60,000 nucleotides of DNA from the NCBI GenBank assembly GCA_025558095.1, contig JAIVFI010000001.1, positions 115,001 to 175,000 of the forward strand. Direction: 5' to 3'. Both the position numbers and the translations under genes were made by a program. The stretch's first letter is position 1; the number at the start of each line of letters is the position of its first letter. The notes beneath the pieces are model-generated. The model did no database searches, was not told the DNA's origin, and saw only the letters and a list, made by a program, of their open reading frames with translations. Positions 1 to 11,800 of the stretch are shown here, piece after piece. The stretch comes from Hyaloraphidium curvatum. Taxonomy: Eukaryota > Monoblepharomycota > Hyaloraphidiomycetes > Hyaloraphidiales > Hyaloraphidiaceae.

Positions 1-561
1 TCGGAGCAAGTCGCCGCAGCGCGGCACCGAAGCGCCGCGCTTAGGCCTCCTTGCGAAGCGGTCTAACTTTAGCGATGCACAGCGTGAAGCCGTACACTCC
101 GATTTCCAAGCTCGCGCAGGCCAGCGGCCCCGCGATACTCCGGTCAACCGACCGTGCCTGGCGGCGCGTCCGCGAACCGGAGCTCGTTGCCCCGACTCCC
201 AAACGCGGCTCGCCGGGCCGCCTTCGAGTGCTGTTTAGAGCGCCGCGCTACTAGGCCGCAGCCGTTCGCGGGGCCTACTTCGACTTCCGCACGGTCGGTC
301 GCCCAGCCGCACGGTTCGTCTTTTCGCCGCCCCCCTCGCGATTCGCGCTCTCCTCATAGTACGCACGGCACATGGCGGGCCCCGCGCGGCCCGACGGCAC
401 CTCCTGCGCAAGCTGCAGGCCGAAAAGTGCGTGAACTCGGGCGATTTCGGCGGGGTGGTGCGGGTGGCCGGTGGCGCTTCAAACACAAACCTGGCGGGGG
501 CCCACCAGCCAAAACGGGCCCCGCGGCGAATCAATTGATTTCCGACCACGTCCCCGCCAAA

Positions 562-826
562 ACGGCCCGATTTCGGGGACTATGCCGCTGGAGCCCCTCG
601 GCCCACTAATTGATTGGCCGCACGGTGCGGCCTTCTCGCGGACCCGTCCGCACGGATCCCGATTCTGGCGCGGAAAGCGGGCACCGTGCGGTAGAGGCCT
701 CACTGCACGGATCCCGGTTCTCGCGGACGCACTGCACGGATCCTGATTCTCGCGGTTCTTGACTGCACGGTGCCCGGTTTTCGACACTTGATTTCAAGCA
801 CCGTGCGGCCCGCTCTCACTGCACGG
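562..826. repeat. 265 bp exact direct repeat, copy A
   Basis: This stretch is repeated, apparently without mismatch, at 2697-2961 (offset 2135 bp). Inside it the hexamer GCACGG or its reverse complement CCGTGC occurs about eight times in some 220 bp, often as CTGCACGGATCC or as the palindromic CCGCACGG/CCGTGCGG. The flanking sequence is only partly alike, so the exact block is younger than, or was homogenised after, the surrounding decayed repeat. Confidence 0.85.
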
Positions 827-2696
827 AGCGGGGCAGCCCCGGCCCCGGACCGGCTGCGACGCTTCGGAAGGCGCCATCGACCCTCGGCGCGGGGCTGGCC
901 GAGTTGTGATGGGACCGGGCGGGGCATCTGCCGGCTGGCGAACGGCGGGAAGGGCGGCGATGTGGCCCGTTCGGTCGCGGGCGCCGGCGGCGGCGGGACG
1001 CTTTCCCGGTGACCCAGCGGCTGTCTTGCCGGCTCGAGTGCTTTCTTTGGACGCGTTGCCGCCGCGGACGGGCATGGGAGGCGGTGGCAGCTCCGGTGGA
1101 CGGCGTCGGGGCCGCGCTGTTTGACGTCGGCCTGCACACCTGTTCGCCGGACAGCTGCCGATCCTCTGGAATATCTCGGAGCTCTACAGAGAGCGGCCGG
1201 ACGGCGCCCATCGCGGCCAGGAGGCCGTGGAAGTGCTGCGGGCCGGCCCTTGACTTGTCGCGCCGGCTCGGACCCGCTGCCCCTCGGAACGCCGGTCAAG
1301 CCGTCCCAAACTCCCTTTCTCGGTACCGCACGGACCTTTCTCGCCTCGCAGGAGGCCTGTTGTCGGCGCGGAAAGGACCGACGGTGGCGGAGCCGTTGCT
1401 TGTTCGTGCTCGACTCGTCGCAGGCTCCTGGCCCACCGCCGACCGGACTGCTGCGGGGCTCCTCCCGAGTTCCCTTCGGTGGGGATGGCCCGACCCTGCT
1501 CGTCGTGCGGCGGGCGTTTTGGCAGCCGGGGACAGGGAGGCCTCAGAGCGGGCGCCGGGTTGGTGGATACTGTCACGCGGTCCCTCAGGAGGACGCGTTC
1601 AACGAAGGGCCGACTTGGGCTTGCCGCGGTCGACAGGCACCGTCACGCGTCTTTGGCCGTGTCTGGTGTCCAGGAAACACCGCCCGCTGCCTGCGAGTCT
1701 CGCCGGTCGGCGTCGCGTGCGCTCGCTGGCTCCCCGCAAGCAGACTCCGCTCCGAGTCGGCAACCTCGCTCCGCTTCGTCCCTCTTCCTGCCTCCCGTCT
1801 TGGCTCACCTCGCGCTCGGGCCGGAAACGGACGGGAGATGCCGCTCGGACGATCATTCGGTCGCTCCGGCTCCTTTGTCCGTGCAGTCGGGAGGTCGTCG
1901 ATTCGGCGGCCTTATTCGGACTTGAAGGACGTCGGGCACCTCGCGGGCGGTGTCTTTACCAGCGGTACCGTCGCATCGAACCCGGGGGCTGCACCATCCC
2001 GTCGTTGGCTTCCCTGCGGAGCTTGCCGCCCTGTGCGCAGGCGGACGGCTGTCGCTGTGAACTCGACGGCGCACGACGTGACCTGCAACACCCTGGGATC
2101 GGCCATCTTTCTGCTCTGCCGGGCTCCGGTTCGGACGGAACGGCGGCCAACACGGTGAGCCGGCGCGGGGTTGCCAGGCCCCGGATTCGGGACACGCGGG
2201 GCACGCGCAGGACGACAGACTCCGCGCGACGCCAGCAGGCGCGGGCGGTAGCTGGCGCCATAGAGCACGTGCTGGGCGTCGAGTTGGAAAGACTGCGAAA
2301 CGAACGAAGCTCCGGAATGTTCGGGGGGACTTGCTTTTCGAATGAGGGTGAGGGTTAGACAGAAACACTATCAAGTGAGGTTAATCCTTCCCCGAAGCAC
2401 GGAATTCAAGGAACGAAATGGTAATCCCATTGATTAGTCCCGACCTGTGCTAAACCCTACAGCAGGTGCCCCTCGGCAGCCACTGCATGGATCTCGATAT
2501 CTGCGGAGTCTGCACGGATCCTCATTTTCGCGCACGGTCTGCAGGCCGAGCCGCAACTGGAGCACCGGCTTTGGCACTTTGCACGGCGCCATCGAGGTCT
2601 GGCCCAGTTGCGATGGGACCGGGAAGGGCTGTCCTGCCGACAGGGAGCGGCGGGGAGGGAGGCGGCGCCCTGGCTCGTTCACGGACGCCGCCCGCG

Positions 2697-2961
2697 ACGG
2701 CCCGATTTCGGGGACTATGCCGCTGGAGCCCCTCGGCCCACTAATTGATTGGCCGCACGGTGCGGCCTTCTCGCGGACCCGTCCGCACGGATCCCGATTC
2801 TGGCGCGGAAAGCGGGCACCGTGCGGTAGAGGCCTCACTGCACGGATCCCGGTTCTCGCGGACGCACTGCACGGATCCTGATTCTCGCGGTTCTTGACTG
2901 CACGGTGCCCGGTTTTCGACACTTGATTTCAAGCACCGTGCGGCCCGCTCTCACTGCACGG
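2697..2961. repeat. 265 bp exact direct repeat, copy B
   Basis: Second copy of the block at 562-826, with the same array of GCACGG/CCGTGC motifs. To its right further CTGCACGG motifs continue to about 3000 before the weaker homology to copy A's flank resumes at about 3020. Confidence 0.85.
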
Positions 2962-5497
2962 CTCCTTCTTTTCGCGCACGGCCGGCTCGACTGCACGGTG
3001 CGGGGTTCTCGCGGAGGGGGGGAGCGGGGCAGCCCCGGCCCCGGACCGGCTGCGGCGCCTCGGAAGGCGCCATCGACCCTCGGCGCGAGCTACCCAAGTT
3101 GCGATGGGACCGGGCGGGGCGTCTGCCGGCTGGCGAACGGCGGGGCGGGCGACAACGGCGGCGGGACGCCTCCCCGGCGACCCAAGCGGCTGTCTTGCCG
3201 GCTCGGAATGCCTTGTTTGGACGCGTTGCCGCCGCGGACGGGCATGGGAGGCGGTGGCAGCTCCGGTGGTCGGCGTCGGGGCCGCGCTGTTTGACGTTCG
3301 CTTGGACACCTGTTCGCCGCTCTACCGGACAGCTGCGGATCCTCTTGAGTGTCTCTGGAGCTCTTACCATTGCGGTGAGCGGCCGGACGGCGGCCATCGC
3401 GGCCAGGAGGCCTTGGAGGTGCTGCGGGCCGCGAGTCGTCGAGTCGCTCGGACCCGCTGCCCCACGGAGCGTCGGCCAAGCCCTCGCAAACTCCCTTCTT
3501 CGGGACCGTACGGTCATTCTCCGTAAGCCACGGGGCCATTGCCGGCCGGGAGGGAGTTCAGGCGACGGTGGAGCTCCCATCTTTGCGGGCCACGGCTCGC
3601 CACCGCCCTCGCCGTCACCGCACACCAACCGCCGCCGGCACCCTCCCGAGTTCCCGTCTGCGCTGATGGACGGACGGTTATAGCCGTGCGGCGGGCGTTC
3701 TGGCGGCCGGGAAGGGCTCGGAGCGCGCCCCGGATCGGCGGATTTGGGCACCAGTAGACCCGAACTCGAGCCAGGTTGGGGGCGCGTCGGACAGGTCGAG
3801 CTGGCCTCTTTGCGGCCGAGGAGCACTTTCGCGCGGCTCTGGCCCTGCTTCTTGCCCGGGAAGGACCGAGCGCAGCGGCGAAGACCGCGATCTGGTGTTC
3901 AACAATCTCCGCGGCGGACAGAGAGCAGATCCAACCCCTCGCTCGCAACCTCGATCCACGTTCTCGCCTTCGTAGCCGCCCCCTGCAGTGCGGCGCTTCC
4001 TCTGCCTCGTTGGGTGGGCGGAACTCAGGCGGATGAGGTCGCGTTCGGGTGTCGATTGGATCGCTCTCACCCTGAATTAGCGCAAGGGCGGGCGACGGTC
4101 GTCGGATCTGTGTGCGGATTCAGCTTTGGACGGCTTGAGGGCTCGCTACGGGGTGTCTTCATGCCGCTGGAACCTCACCGCCGCGGATCGCGCCGAGCTT
4201 AGTCGTTGACTTCGCCTGTGCCGGGGTTGGGCGGCCCCGGGCGCGCTCAGGTGACTCCGAGCTACAAAGGCCCAACTGGCGGGGACCGCAGCTGGCCTCG
4301 GCCCTCAACACCACGAGCTCAATCGCGGCGTCGAGTCGGAAAGATCACGAATCGAACGAAGCTTTGGCGGCGCTCATGGCTCCAGCTATTCGGGCAGCAG
4401 CAGGCGCTAGACCCGAAAGATTAATGAGCTGGTTAGGCTTGCAGATCAGGCACAGATTTCACCCACGAAAACAGTAACTGAAGGCACTTGATTCTAGACC
4501 GGCTGCTATGATTGCCCTGGCTCGGTAGTTGCCAAAGTCCCCACAGGGCGTCCCCCAGTGCCGGCGACCCCGGCAGCGCCGACGCCGGAAACGCTCGATG
4601 CCGCCCTTGTAGGTCGCGATTGGACGGAGGCGGTCGCCGCCGCCGCGGCGGGACGCCCGGGAAACCCCTCTGGACGTGCCGGTGACCCGGACCGGCCCGC
4701 GCCGAAACCCTGCCGCTGCGACCCGTTCGGGGCCTTTCCGGACGTTCTACGGATGTCCTTCATCGCGGACGGTGTCCAATTGCGGTCGTTGGTTCCGGTG
4801 GACCGCGGGCTCGACCCGAACAGGCGCGAAGGTGCGCCTCGCGAGTTCCCGGGCACAATCGCACTTCCCTCGTGCTGCGCAACGGGGTCGCTTTCTTTGC
4901 TTGCTCGGTTTGGGCACCGACCGGCATCGGACGAGGACTTGACCTGGGAAGGCCACTCTGGACGCCAGAGACCGTGAACGGGAACATTGCCCTCTCACGC
5001 AGCGGAGTACCCCCAGGGCCCTCAGATTTCGGCTACTGTAACTCGCTGGACCGCCTTTTGTCTCTCGCGGGCGGACCTTGTTTCGGCGCGGGGAGGCCGG
5101 GAACCTAGTGCAATCCGCTCTTGGCATGCCGGGTCGGATCAAGGGCTGCGGGGCGAACACCGCGCTATTGGTTTGTTTCGCTTTGTCTCCTCGTGTTTTG
5201 GGGACCTTCGGACGATGTTTTGCTCGGCACCGACGGCAAAAAGAGGTCGTTGTGCCGTTTCTCTGGGTGATCGCCACCCGGGTATCGCCGACCTCTGGTC
5301 GGCCCGTTGCAGCTCCTCGCCGGACGGCGGCCGCGCGAATCCCTAGAACATTGAGCGACGGTCCTACTCAAAAGCACCAATCGAACGAAGGGCACTGCAC
5401 GGTGCAGAATGACTTTACTTTCCTTGGGATATAATCAAGCAGCTCGGCTATTCTCTCCCCATTACCCTTCCTCCTTCCCGTCCTCCCGACGTGTGTT

Positions 5498-7531
5498 TCA
5501 GGCCACCAGCGCCACAACGGCCGCCACTCCCGCCGCCAGCACGAAACCACACTCCCTCGCCCCCTTGATCCCCCCCGACGCCGGGCAGTTCCTCGTGCAC
5601 GGCGGGCTCGTCACCGGCACGATCGTCCCCGACACGACCGTCAGGCTCGCCGCGGTCCTCGTCGCCGACTGGCTCCTCGTGGCCGTCGGCACCACGCTCG
5701 CCGTCGGCGGCGCCGCGGTCTTCGACGGCGTGGGGAACGTCGGCCTGACCTCGTGGTCGGGCCAGACGACCTCCTCGGGGATGTCCATCAGGGGGTCCGG
5801 GTAGCGCCAGGTGAGCGGGCCCATCTGCTCCTCCCCCTGCGACTCGACCTCGAGGATGCGGCCGTCGCACGAGTAGGTCATGTTGTCGGCCCACTGCATC
5901 ATGGCGTACGGCATGTCCCGCAGCATCGCGCGGCGCACGACCGGGTCCCACGAGATGGTGTAGTCCACGGGGACGCCGCCCTCGAGCTTGGCCTCCTCGA
6001 ACCACGCGAGCATCTTGAGCTGCGTCCAGCGTCCCGAGGTGGTGGCGTTGAAGACCTGCATCCACCAGTTGCGCTTGACGGCCACCTCGGTGTCGTTGCC
6101 CGTCACGTTGCCGAGGTAGTAGCGCGCGCCCGTCTCGGGGACGGACATGGGCTTGTTGTAGCGCAGGGCGAACATGTCGTGGAAGTTGTAGAGGATCGGG
6201 TTCCAGGTGAAGTTGCCCATAATGGCCTCGTTGAAGCGGTCGGGCGGGGGGAGCGAGTTAAGCGCCTCGACGGGGCCGCCCTGGTAGTAGGACTGGCAGG
6301 GGGCAGGGTAGGCAAGATCAGAAGAGCCGCGAGGACCTCCGGCGTTGCAACCCACCGAAATACCGACCCAGTCCACCACGTCCGCGCCCGGCCAGTACGG
6401 TGTGTACGGGTCGTCGCTCGGGTCGATGATGCCGTCGCGGTTGGTGTCCATGGCCCTCGAGTTGGGGTCGCTGATGTTTGTCCGCATCTGCGTCTCGGCG
6501 TAGGGGTACGACTCGCCGATGTTGGGCGCCCACAGCATCGCGGTCATGTTGGTGTAGCTCCTGAGGATGGGCACGAACTCGCGCCACACGCGCACAAAGT
6601 CGACGGGCTGCTGGCCGTACGCGCTCCAGGGCCCGTTCATCTCGTGGCAGAATCGCAGGAGCACGGGGACGCCGTACTCGTAGTTGACGCGGGCGAGGTT
6701 GCGTGAGATGTTGTGGAAGGTGGAGACGTTGATGGGGCGCGGGTTGCCGCGGAAGGTGATCTCGGGCATGAGGGCGACCATGAGCATGGGGGGCGCCGAG
6801 CCGGGGGGGCGGGGGGCGTTGGCGACCCCGACGGCCTAACCGAGCGGGGCGAGGCAAACGAGCGAAACGGGTGAGCTCACTGCGATCTGCGCGGCGTACG
6901 GCGAAACTCGCCATCTTGTAGAGGTTCCAGTCCTCCCAGCTCTGGTTGGGGAAGATCTTGACCCAGCCGCCGATGACGGCCGGCCGCCGGCCCAGGCGCG
7001 CGTCGATCTTGGTTGTCGAGTCGTTCTAAACCATCCGGAGGGGTGAGACCGTCGGCGGTAGATGGGGCTGCAGCGGGAGCAACGCACCAGCCAATCGAGG
7101 CCGAAGCCGAAGATGGGCTTGTAGCCCGGCGGCGGCTCTAGGCGGTTCAGCGTGGCCTGCGGGTCCGCCACCTTGGACGAGTTGAGGCACGTGCCCGCGA
7201 CGGCCTGCTGCAGCTCGCGCTCCTGCGCCGCCGCCGTTGGCGAGAAGAGGGCGAGCAGCGAGAGGACGGCGACGGCGAGCACCGCGATGGAGAGCGGGGC
7301 GGCCTTCCTGGTGACGGCAGATGTCGTAATGGTGAAGGTGTCGCGGCGATAGGAAGGAGGGGAGTTGGTGGTGCGGTGGCCGCGGGAGTTTCCAGCGGCG
7401 ACCAGTGCCGGTCCCCCGGCGGCGGCGGGCCGTGCGGAAGACGCCATCGGCGGCGCGGCACCGCGCGATGCGCTCTCAGGCAGCGCGGGGGCGGCGGTGG
7501 CGGGCGCGGAGGGCGATCGGCTGCCGCTCAT
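5498..7531 (-). CDS. GH26-type beta-mannanase, GPI-anchored (4 exons)
   Basis: Predicted to hydrolyse beta-1,4-mannan or a related wall polysaccharide at the cell surface. Proposed exons on the minus strand: 7531-7088, 7025-6900, 6835-6356 and 6292-5498 (614 aa); all junctions keep the frame. The third intron is 63 nt and has no stop, so an unspliced reading would wrongly add 21 residues. A hydrophobic signal or anchor segment lies near residues 75-98; a downstream ATG at 7447 would place it closer to the N-terminus. The GH26 signature is visible: RFCHEMNG, with the acid/base Glu at about 255, and a VPETGARYY strand whose Glu at about 403 is the likely nucleophile. After a Ser/Thr/Pro-rich region the protein ends in a hydrophobic tail typical of GPI attachment. 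It is divergent with the PH-like gene to its right. Family assignment rests on motifs only. Confidence 0.8.
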
Positions 7532-8120
7532 GGCGTCCGCGGGGCGGCGGGGGAGCGGCGACGAAAGTCGCCGACCGTGCGGAGGGCGTTCGCCGCGGGC
7601 CGGTGGATCTCGCTAAGGAGATCGCGCGGGCGGCGTCGGCGGCCCTCAAACGCCCGGGGAGCCGGGGAGCGCGCCGGGGAGGAAAGCGGATGCGAGTGCT
7701 CGGGGTGCAACGCCGCGCGCGGGGCTGGCAATCAACCATAGTGGGAAAGTGCCGTTTACCCCGGCCACCGAGGTCGGAATCCTGTCCGAATCACCAAGAG
7801 GAGCACTTTGATAGCTAAAGGACCGCTCCAGGTCCCCTGCAGGTCGGAGTGGAGTGTCCGCAGCTGTCCCCCAGCGCTGATGGGCCCCAGCGCAGGCTGA
7901 TCACCCCGGCCGGCGCCGCATCCCGCGATCGGATGCCCGACAATGAGCTAGGCGTGCGATTCAGGCTGGATGGCAGCGTGCTCGGTTGGGATTTCTCAGA
8001 GATGCGGCCGGGAAGGTGATGGGGGATCGGCAGCACTTCGCAGGGCGGCACCGCGGCCGCGACGCTCCAGAGTCACGCGCGCCCGACTTGCAAAGCAACC
8101 GCCGCCACCGCAGCCCCGCG
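7532..8120. promoter_or_regulatory. divergent intergenic region, GH26 / PH-like gene
   Basis: A 589 bp gap between two divergently transcribed starts, so it must carry both promoters. I see no clear TATA box or repeated motif. The short open frames are low-complexity Arg/Ala-rich readings without support. Confidence 0.5.
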
Positions 8121-8576
8121 ATGGCTTCGCACGCGGCCGCCGACAAGGCCGCCAACGCCAGGAAGGACGAGTCCGCGCCCCTTGTCGAACACGGGGACCA
8201 CCGCGCCCCGCTCTTCGAGGACCGCGACGTGGACGTCTTTGACACCTATCTGAAGATTAAGACCTACTACTTTCCGACCGCCACCTCCAAGAAGATCGAG
8301 TTCTCCGCTATCGAAAGGATCGAGACGGTCGAAGAGGCCGGCGTGGACTCCATGGGCTTGAAGAACTGGGGCATGGGCCTCTCCGACATCTGGTGGTCGT
8401 GCGACATGGACCGCGGGATCGGCGTGCAGTTCGGCGGCCTTCCCGCCGGGATGACGGGGGTGGTCGTCACCGTGCGCGGCGACTCGATCCGCAAGGGCTT
8501 CACCACGAACCGGTGGCCGGAGCTGAGGAGCGTGCTGGGGGGGATACCGGCACTGCGGGGGGCGTTCGAACGTTGA
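8121..8576 (+). CDS. small PH-like domain protein, uncharacterised
   Basis: Single-exon gene of 151 aa. I chose the ATG at 8121 because the reading upstream of it is Arg-rich and unlike protein. After a polar N-terminus (residues 1-40), alternating beta-strands carry a YYFPTATSKKIEF segment (about 49-61) and the distinctive WGMGLSDIWWSCD motif (83-95), then a VVVTVRGDSIRKGF strand and a C-terminal helix starting at RWPEL. This order of strands plus final helix suggests a pleckstrin-homology-like fold found in short uncharacterised proteins. There is no signal peptide or membrane segment, so it is probably cytosolic. The function is unknown and the PH-like assignment is tentative. It faces the 3' end of the first giant gene, whose stop is 269 bp away. 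Confidence 0.65.
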   Translation: MASHAAADKAANARKDESAPLVEHGDHRAPLFEDRDVDVFDTYLKIKTYYFPTATSKKIEFSAIERIETVEEAGVDSMGLKNWGMGLSDIWWSCDMDRGIGVQFGGLPAGMTGVVVTVRGDSIRKGFTTNRWPELRSVLGGIPALRGAFER

Positions 8577-8844
8577 GCTGCGGCGGGCGGGAGGTGGGAC
8601 GCAGAGGACGAATTCGAGGCCCTCGGGGTCCGCCTCCGGGCCTGCCTGTTTTCGGACGCGGCGCGCGGCACACGGCACACGGGACGATGCGGACCGCCGG
8701 TAGGCGCGCCGAGGAGTCGTCCTTCGAAAGCCCGCAGGGCGGGCCAACAAGCCATCCAACAGTGGTCACAGGCCATGGAGCAGGGGTAAACCTTGCATGT
8801 ATACACAAGCCAGGACAGAGATGCCATGTCGCCGCCAGCTCCCC

Positions 8845-11800
8845 TCACTCCAACAAGCGGCCGCCCGACTCGACGCCCCCCCAGAAGTCCCCCGCCGCTC
8901 CGTCGTCGTCCCCCTCGTCCGCGCCGCCTTCGACGTCCACGTCCCGCGACGCAGGCCCTTCCTCCTCCTCCTCCTCCTCCTCGTCCTCGGGCGAGGGCGG
9001 CTTGGCCAGCTCCGCGGCGTTGGGCGCCCCCTCGGGCGGCACGGGACGCCAGCACGAGAGCAGCACCCTGTCGGGCTCGGACCCGACGTAGATGTCCTTC
9101 CCCTCCCGGTCCACCCGGATGAAGGCCGACTTGCGCGTCCCGGAACGCAGGCCGAAGGTGATGCCGGGGCAGCCGGCGCCGAGCGCCGGCCGGGCAAGGC
9201 CCGGCGTAGGGAGCCAGCACGCATCCGACTTGCGCTTGGGCTTGTCGGTCACCACGAGCTCGCTCGGGTCGTCCGGGCTCAGGGAGAGGTAATAGCCCGG
9301 CTTCTCGACCGACTCGAGGGTGAAGTGGTAGTTGGCCCCACAGATTGGCTTGAGCACCCTGAAGGCGGCCGACTTGTCCTTCTGCTGCTCGGGGATGTTC
9401 CCGCGCGCCAGCACGACCGTCCCGTCCTTGTCCGTGGTCAGGTAGGCCTTCTGCGGCATCCCCGTCGAGTGGAACGTGACCAGGTCGTCCAGGTTGATAG
9501 ACTCGGCGTTGATCTGCGGCTGGAAGCTCTGCACCTTGAGGTCCGCGCGCTTGCCGTCCTCGGGCACGCACGCCGTCACCCGGACCTTGCCCTTTTTGGT
9601 CGCCGTCATGCACTTGCCGTCGCTGGCCGTCGAGGCCATCACGACGTCCTCGAACGTGACGGGCGAGTCGAAGTCCGTGGCCACGGCGACGCCGGCGCTC
9701 TGGCACGACAGCTGACCGGTGCGGTTGTTGTACGTCCAGATGCCGTTCTGCACGTCCGCCAGGCAGGGCGAAAGGACAATGGAGGATTTGGCGTTGACCG
9801 ACAGGCACAGGTTGCCGTTCACCCGGAACGACTGGCCCTTTGGTTCGTTCCAAGACTAGATCGCGGGCGTGAGACGAGGCGTCGCAAAGCCGATCAGACG
9901 TCAGCAACCCACCATGAACATCGTCGCGCTGACCTTCTTCCGCAGCCGGCAAGGCGGTCCCTCGCGCGAAAACGCGCCGACGGTCGTCTCGCAGCTTAGG
10001 TACAGATCGTTCCCGAACTTGATGCGGAAGTCGTTGTCCTCGCCCTCGGGCATGCCGGGCGGCGCGCCGGGGTCGTAGCCGGGGAACAGCGCGGGCATGA
10101 CGGGGAGCTCCGAGGCGGAGATGTGCTGGCCTACACTGGCACCGGGATCGAGGGGATCGTCCTCCGCGGGCTTCTTGCGCGGCTTGCTTCTCGCCGGCTC
10201 CGAGTCCTCGTCGTCGGCGGCATCGTCGTCGCCGGCATCCCGCTTGCCCAGCTTGCGCTTCAGCAGGCGCTTCCGCCGGCGCTGCTCGAGGTGCAGCTCG
10301 ATGCCCTCCTCGGGCGTCATGTGCCGCGAGTCGTAGAGGATGGTGTCGTAGGCGTCCAGGAGGTCCCGCTTCTTGAAGCGGAAGTGTCCCGTGGGGAAGA
10401 ACTCGAGGTCCTCGAACTCGCGCTCGGCAAGGCGCATGAGCTTGGCGTGGTTGACGGCGCGCTGCTCGACGTTCGCCTTGAAGAAGTCAATGGCGGACTG
10501 GAGGAGGTCTGGAATGGAACGGTGTCAAGCGAGTCCATGCGCCTCCCGAACTAACCCACCATTGAAGTTGATGGTGAAGTCGATGTTGATCGAGGCGCCA
10601 AAGATCACGCCCTGGAACACGAGCCTGACCGACCCGCCCAGGAACCCGGATTTGAAGTCAGCGTCGAGCGACGCGCCGACCCCGACCTTGTCGATCCGGA
10701 TCATGTTGCGCAGTGCGTCGCCAATCATCTGGAAAAGTTTGCCGGCCGCGCGGACGACCGTTGAAAGGCCGTTGAGCACTGATGCACCGTGCAGCGTGAG
10801 ATTCAAATCGAAGTCCGCGAACTGCTCCCGCGCACCTCCTTCGGCCGCCTTCATGGCGCCGACCGCAATATCGAGAGCGCCTTGCGCAACCGTGCAGGCC
10901 GTCTGGCAGGCGCCGTTGATGATCTTGCCCGAGACGTAGTTCCAGCCCGTGCACACCCCCTGCTTGATCTTGTCGAAAGCCGAGATGACGACGGCCTTGA
11001 CCGGCTGGACGATTTTGTCGTCGACCCAATTCACCACCTTTTGGAAGGCCTTTTTCAGCACCCCCAGCCGCCTGACCAGCTCGTGGACGGGGGCATTCCC
11101 GACGACCGCGGTCTCGTAAAATGCATCCTCCCAGCTTTCGGATCTGGCCAACAGGCGGCGACGGCCGCACTTGACGTTGTCCGCGGCCTACGTGAACGGC
11201 CGTGAGACAAGACATAGGAACCCGGGCCGGCCTCTCCCACCTCGGCACACTTGACGGTGAAGTCGCAGGCATCCTTCTTCTTTGCTTCCACGTCCCGTCG
11301 CTTGGCCGCAACGTCGCCTTCCGCGTTGTTGAGCGTCTTTGCGCCTTCCTCGCACCAGGCAGAGAGCTGCTGGAAGACCTTGTCGACAAACTGGTTGAAC
11401 GACTGCATATTAAACTCGACATAGACCGAAAAGGCTGCAGCGTTGGCCAGTGGGTGCTTAGGCGAGCTAAAGAAGGCGGGCGCCCAGTCGGACCCACCAA
11501 GCCGCGCTCCGATGCTTGCGGTGAACTTGAAGTTCGCATCGAATAGGAAGTACTTGTTGTTAAACTCTGCGAGACGATTTGGTCAAGAGACCGGCCCGTC
11601 TGACGATGAGCGCGACGCACCGATGTTCCAATTCGTCGGGGTGATGGAAATCTGGGCGTTGATCTCGAAGAGGAGGACCTTGACGTAGCAGTGGAGCTCG
11701 ATCCTCATGTCCGTGATCTGGGCGTACTGCAGATTGACGAGGAAGTAGGGGCCGCGCGACTGGTCGGTCTTGCTGTAGAAAGCCTGGATCAGGCCTCCAG

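Larger units (their letters stand above)
1..5497. other. gene-poor region made of degenerate long repeats
   Basis: No convincing gene is visible. The open frames here are Arg/Ala/Gly/Pro-rich, lack recognisable domains and overlap on both strands, as expected of high-GC non-coding DNA. Two long units are related: about 562-2320 resembles about 2697-4370, from near-identity at their left ends to patchy similarity further right. Shared landmarks include the block at 826-1260 versus 3020-3450. A third, more decayed unit may occupy about 4500-5400. All three units end with the string CGAACGAAG (near 2300, 4350 and 5380). I see no reverse transcriptase or transposase remnant, terminal inverted repeat or target-site duplication. 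It could be an old non-coding or non-autonomous repeat family. Confidence 0.55.

Noticed and set aside
562-1000. CRISPR-like array suggested by regularly spaced short motifs
   Set aside because: The motif is only 6-12 bp, spacing is irregular, it occurs in both orientations and the genome is eukaryotic.
1009-2358. 449-codon open frame in the left repeat region
   Set aside because: Arg/Gly/Pro/Ala-rich reading with no domain, overlapped by similar frames in other phases; long open frames are expected by chance at this GC content.
1-5497. LTR or DNA transposon as origin of the left repeats
   Set aside because: No reverse transcriptase, integrase or transposase remnant, terminal repeat pair or target-site duplication could be seen.
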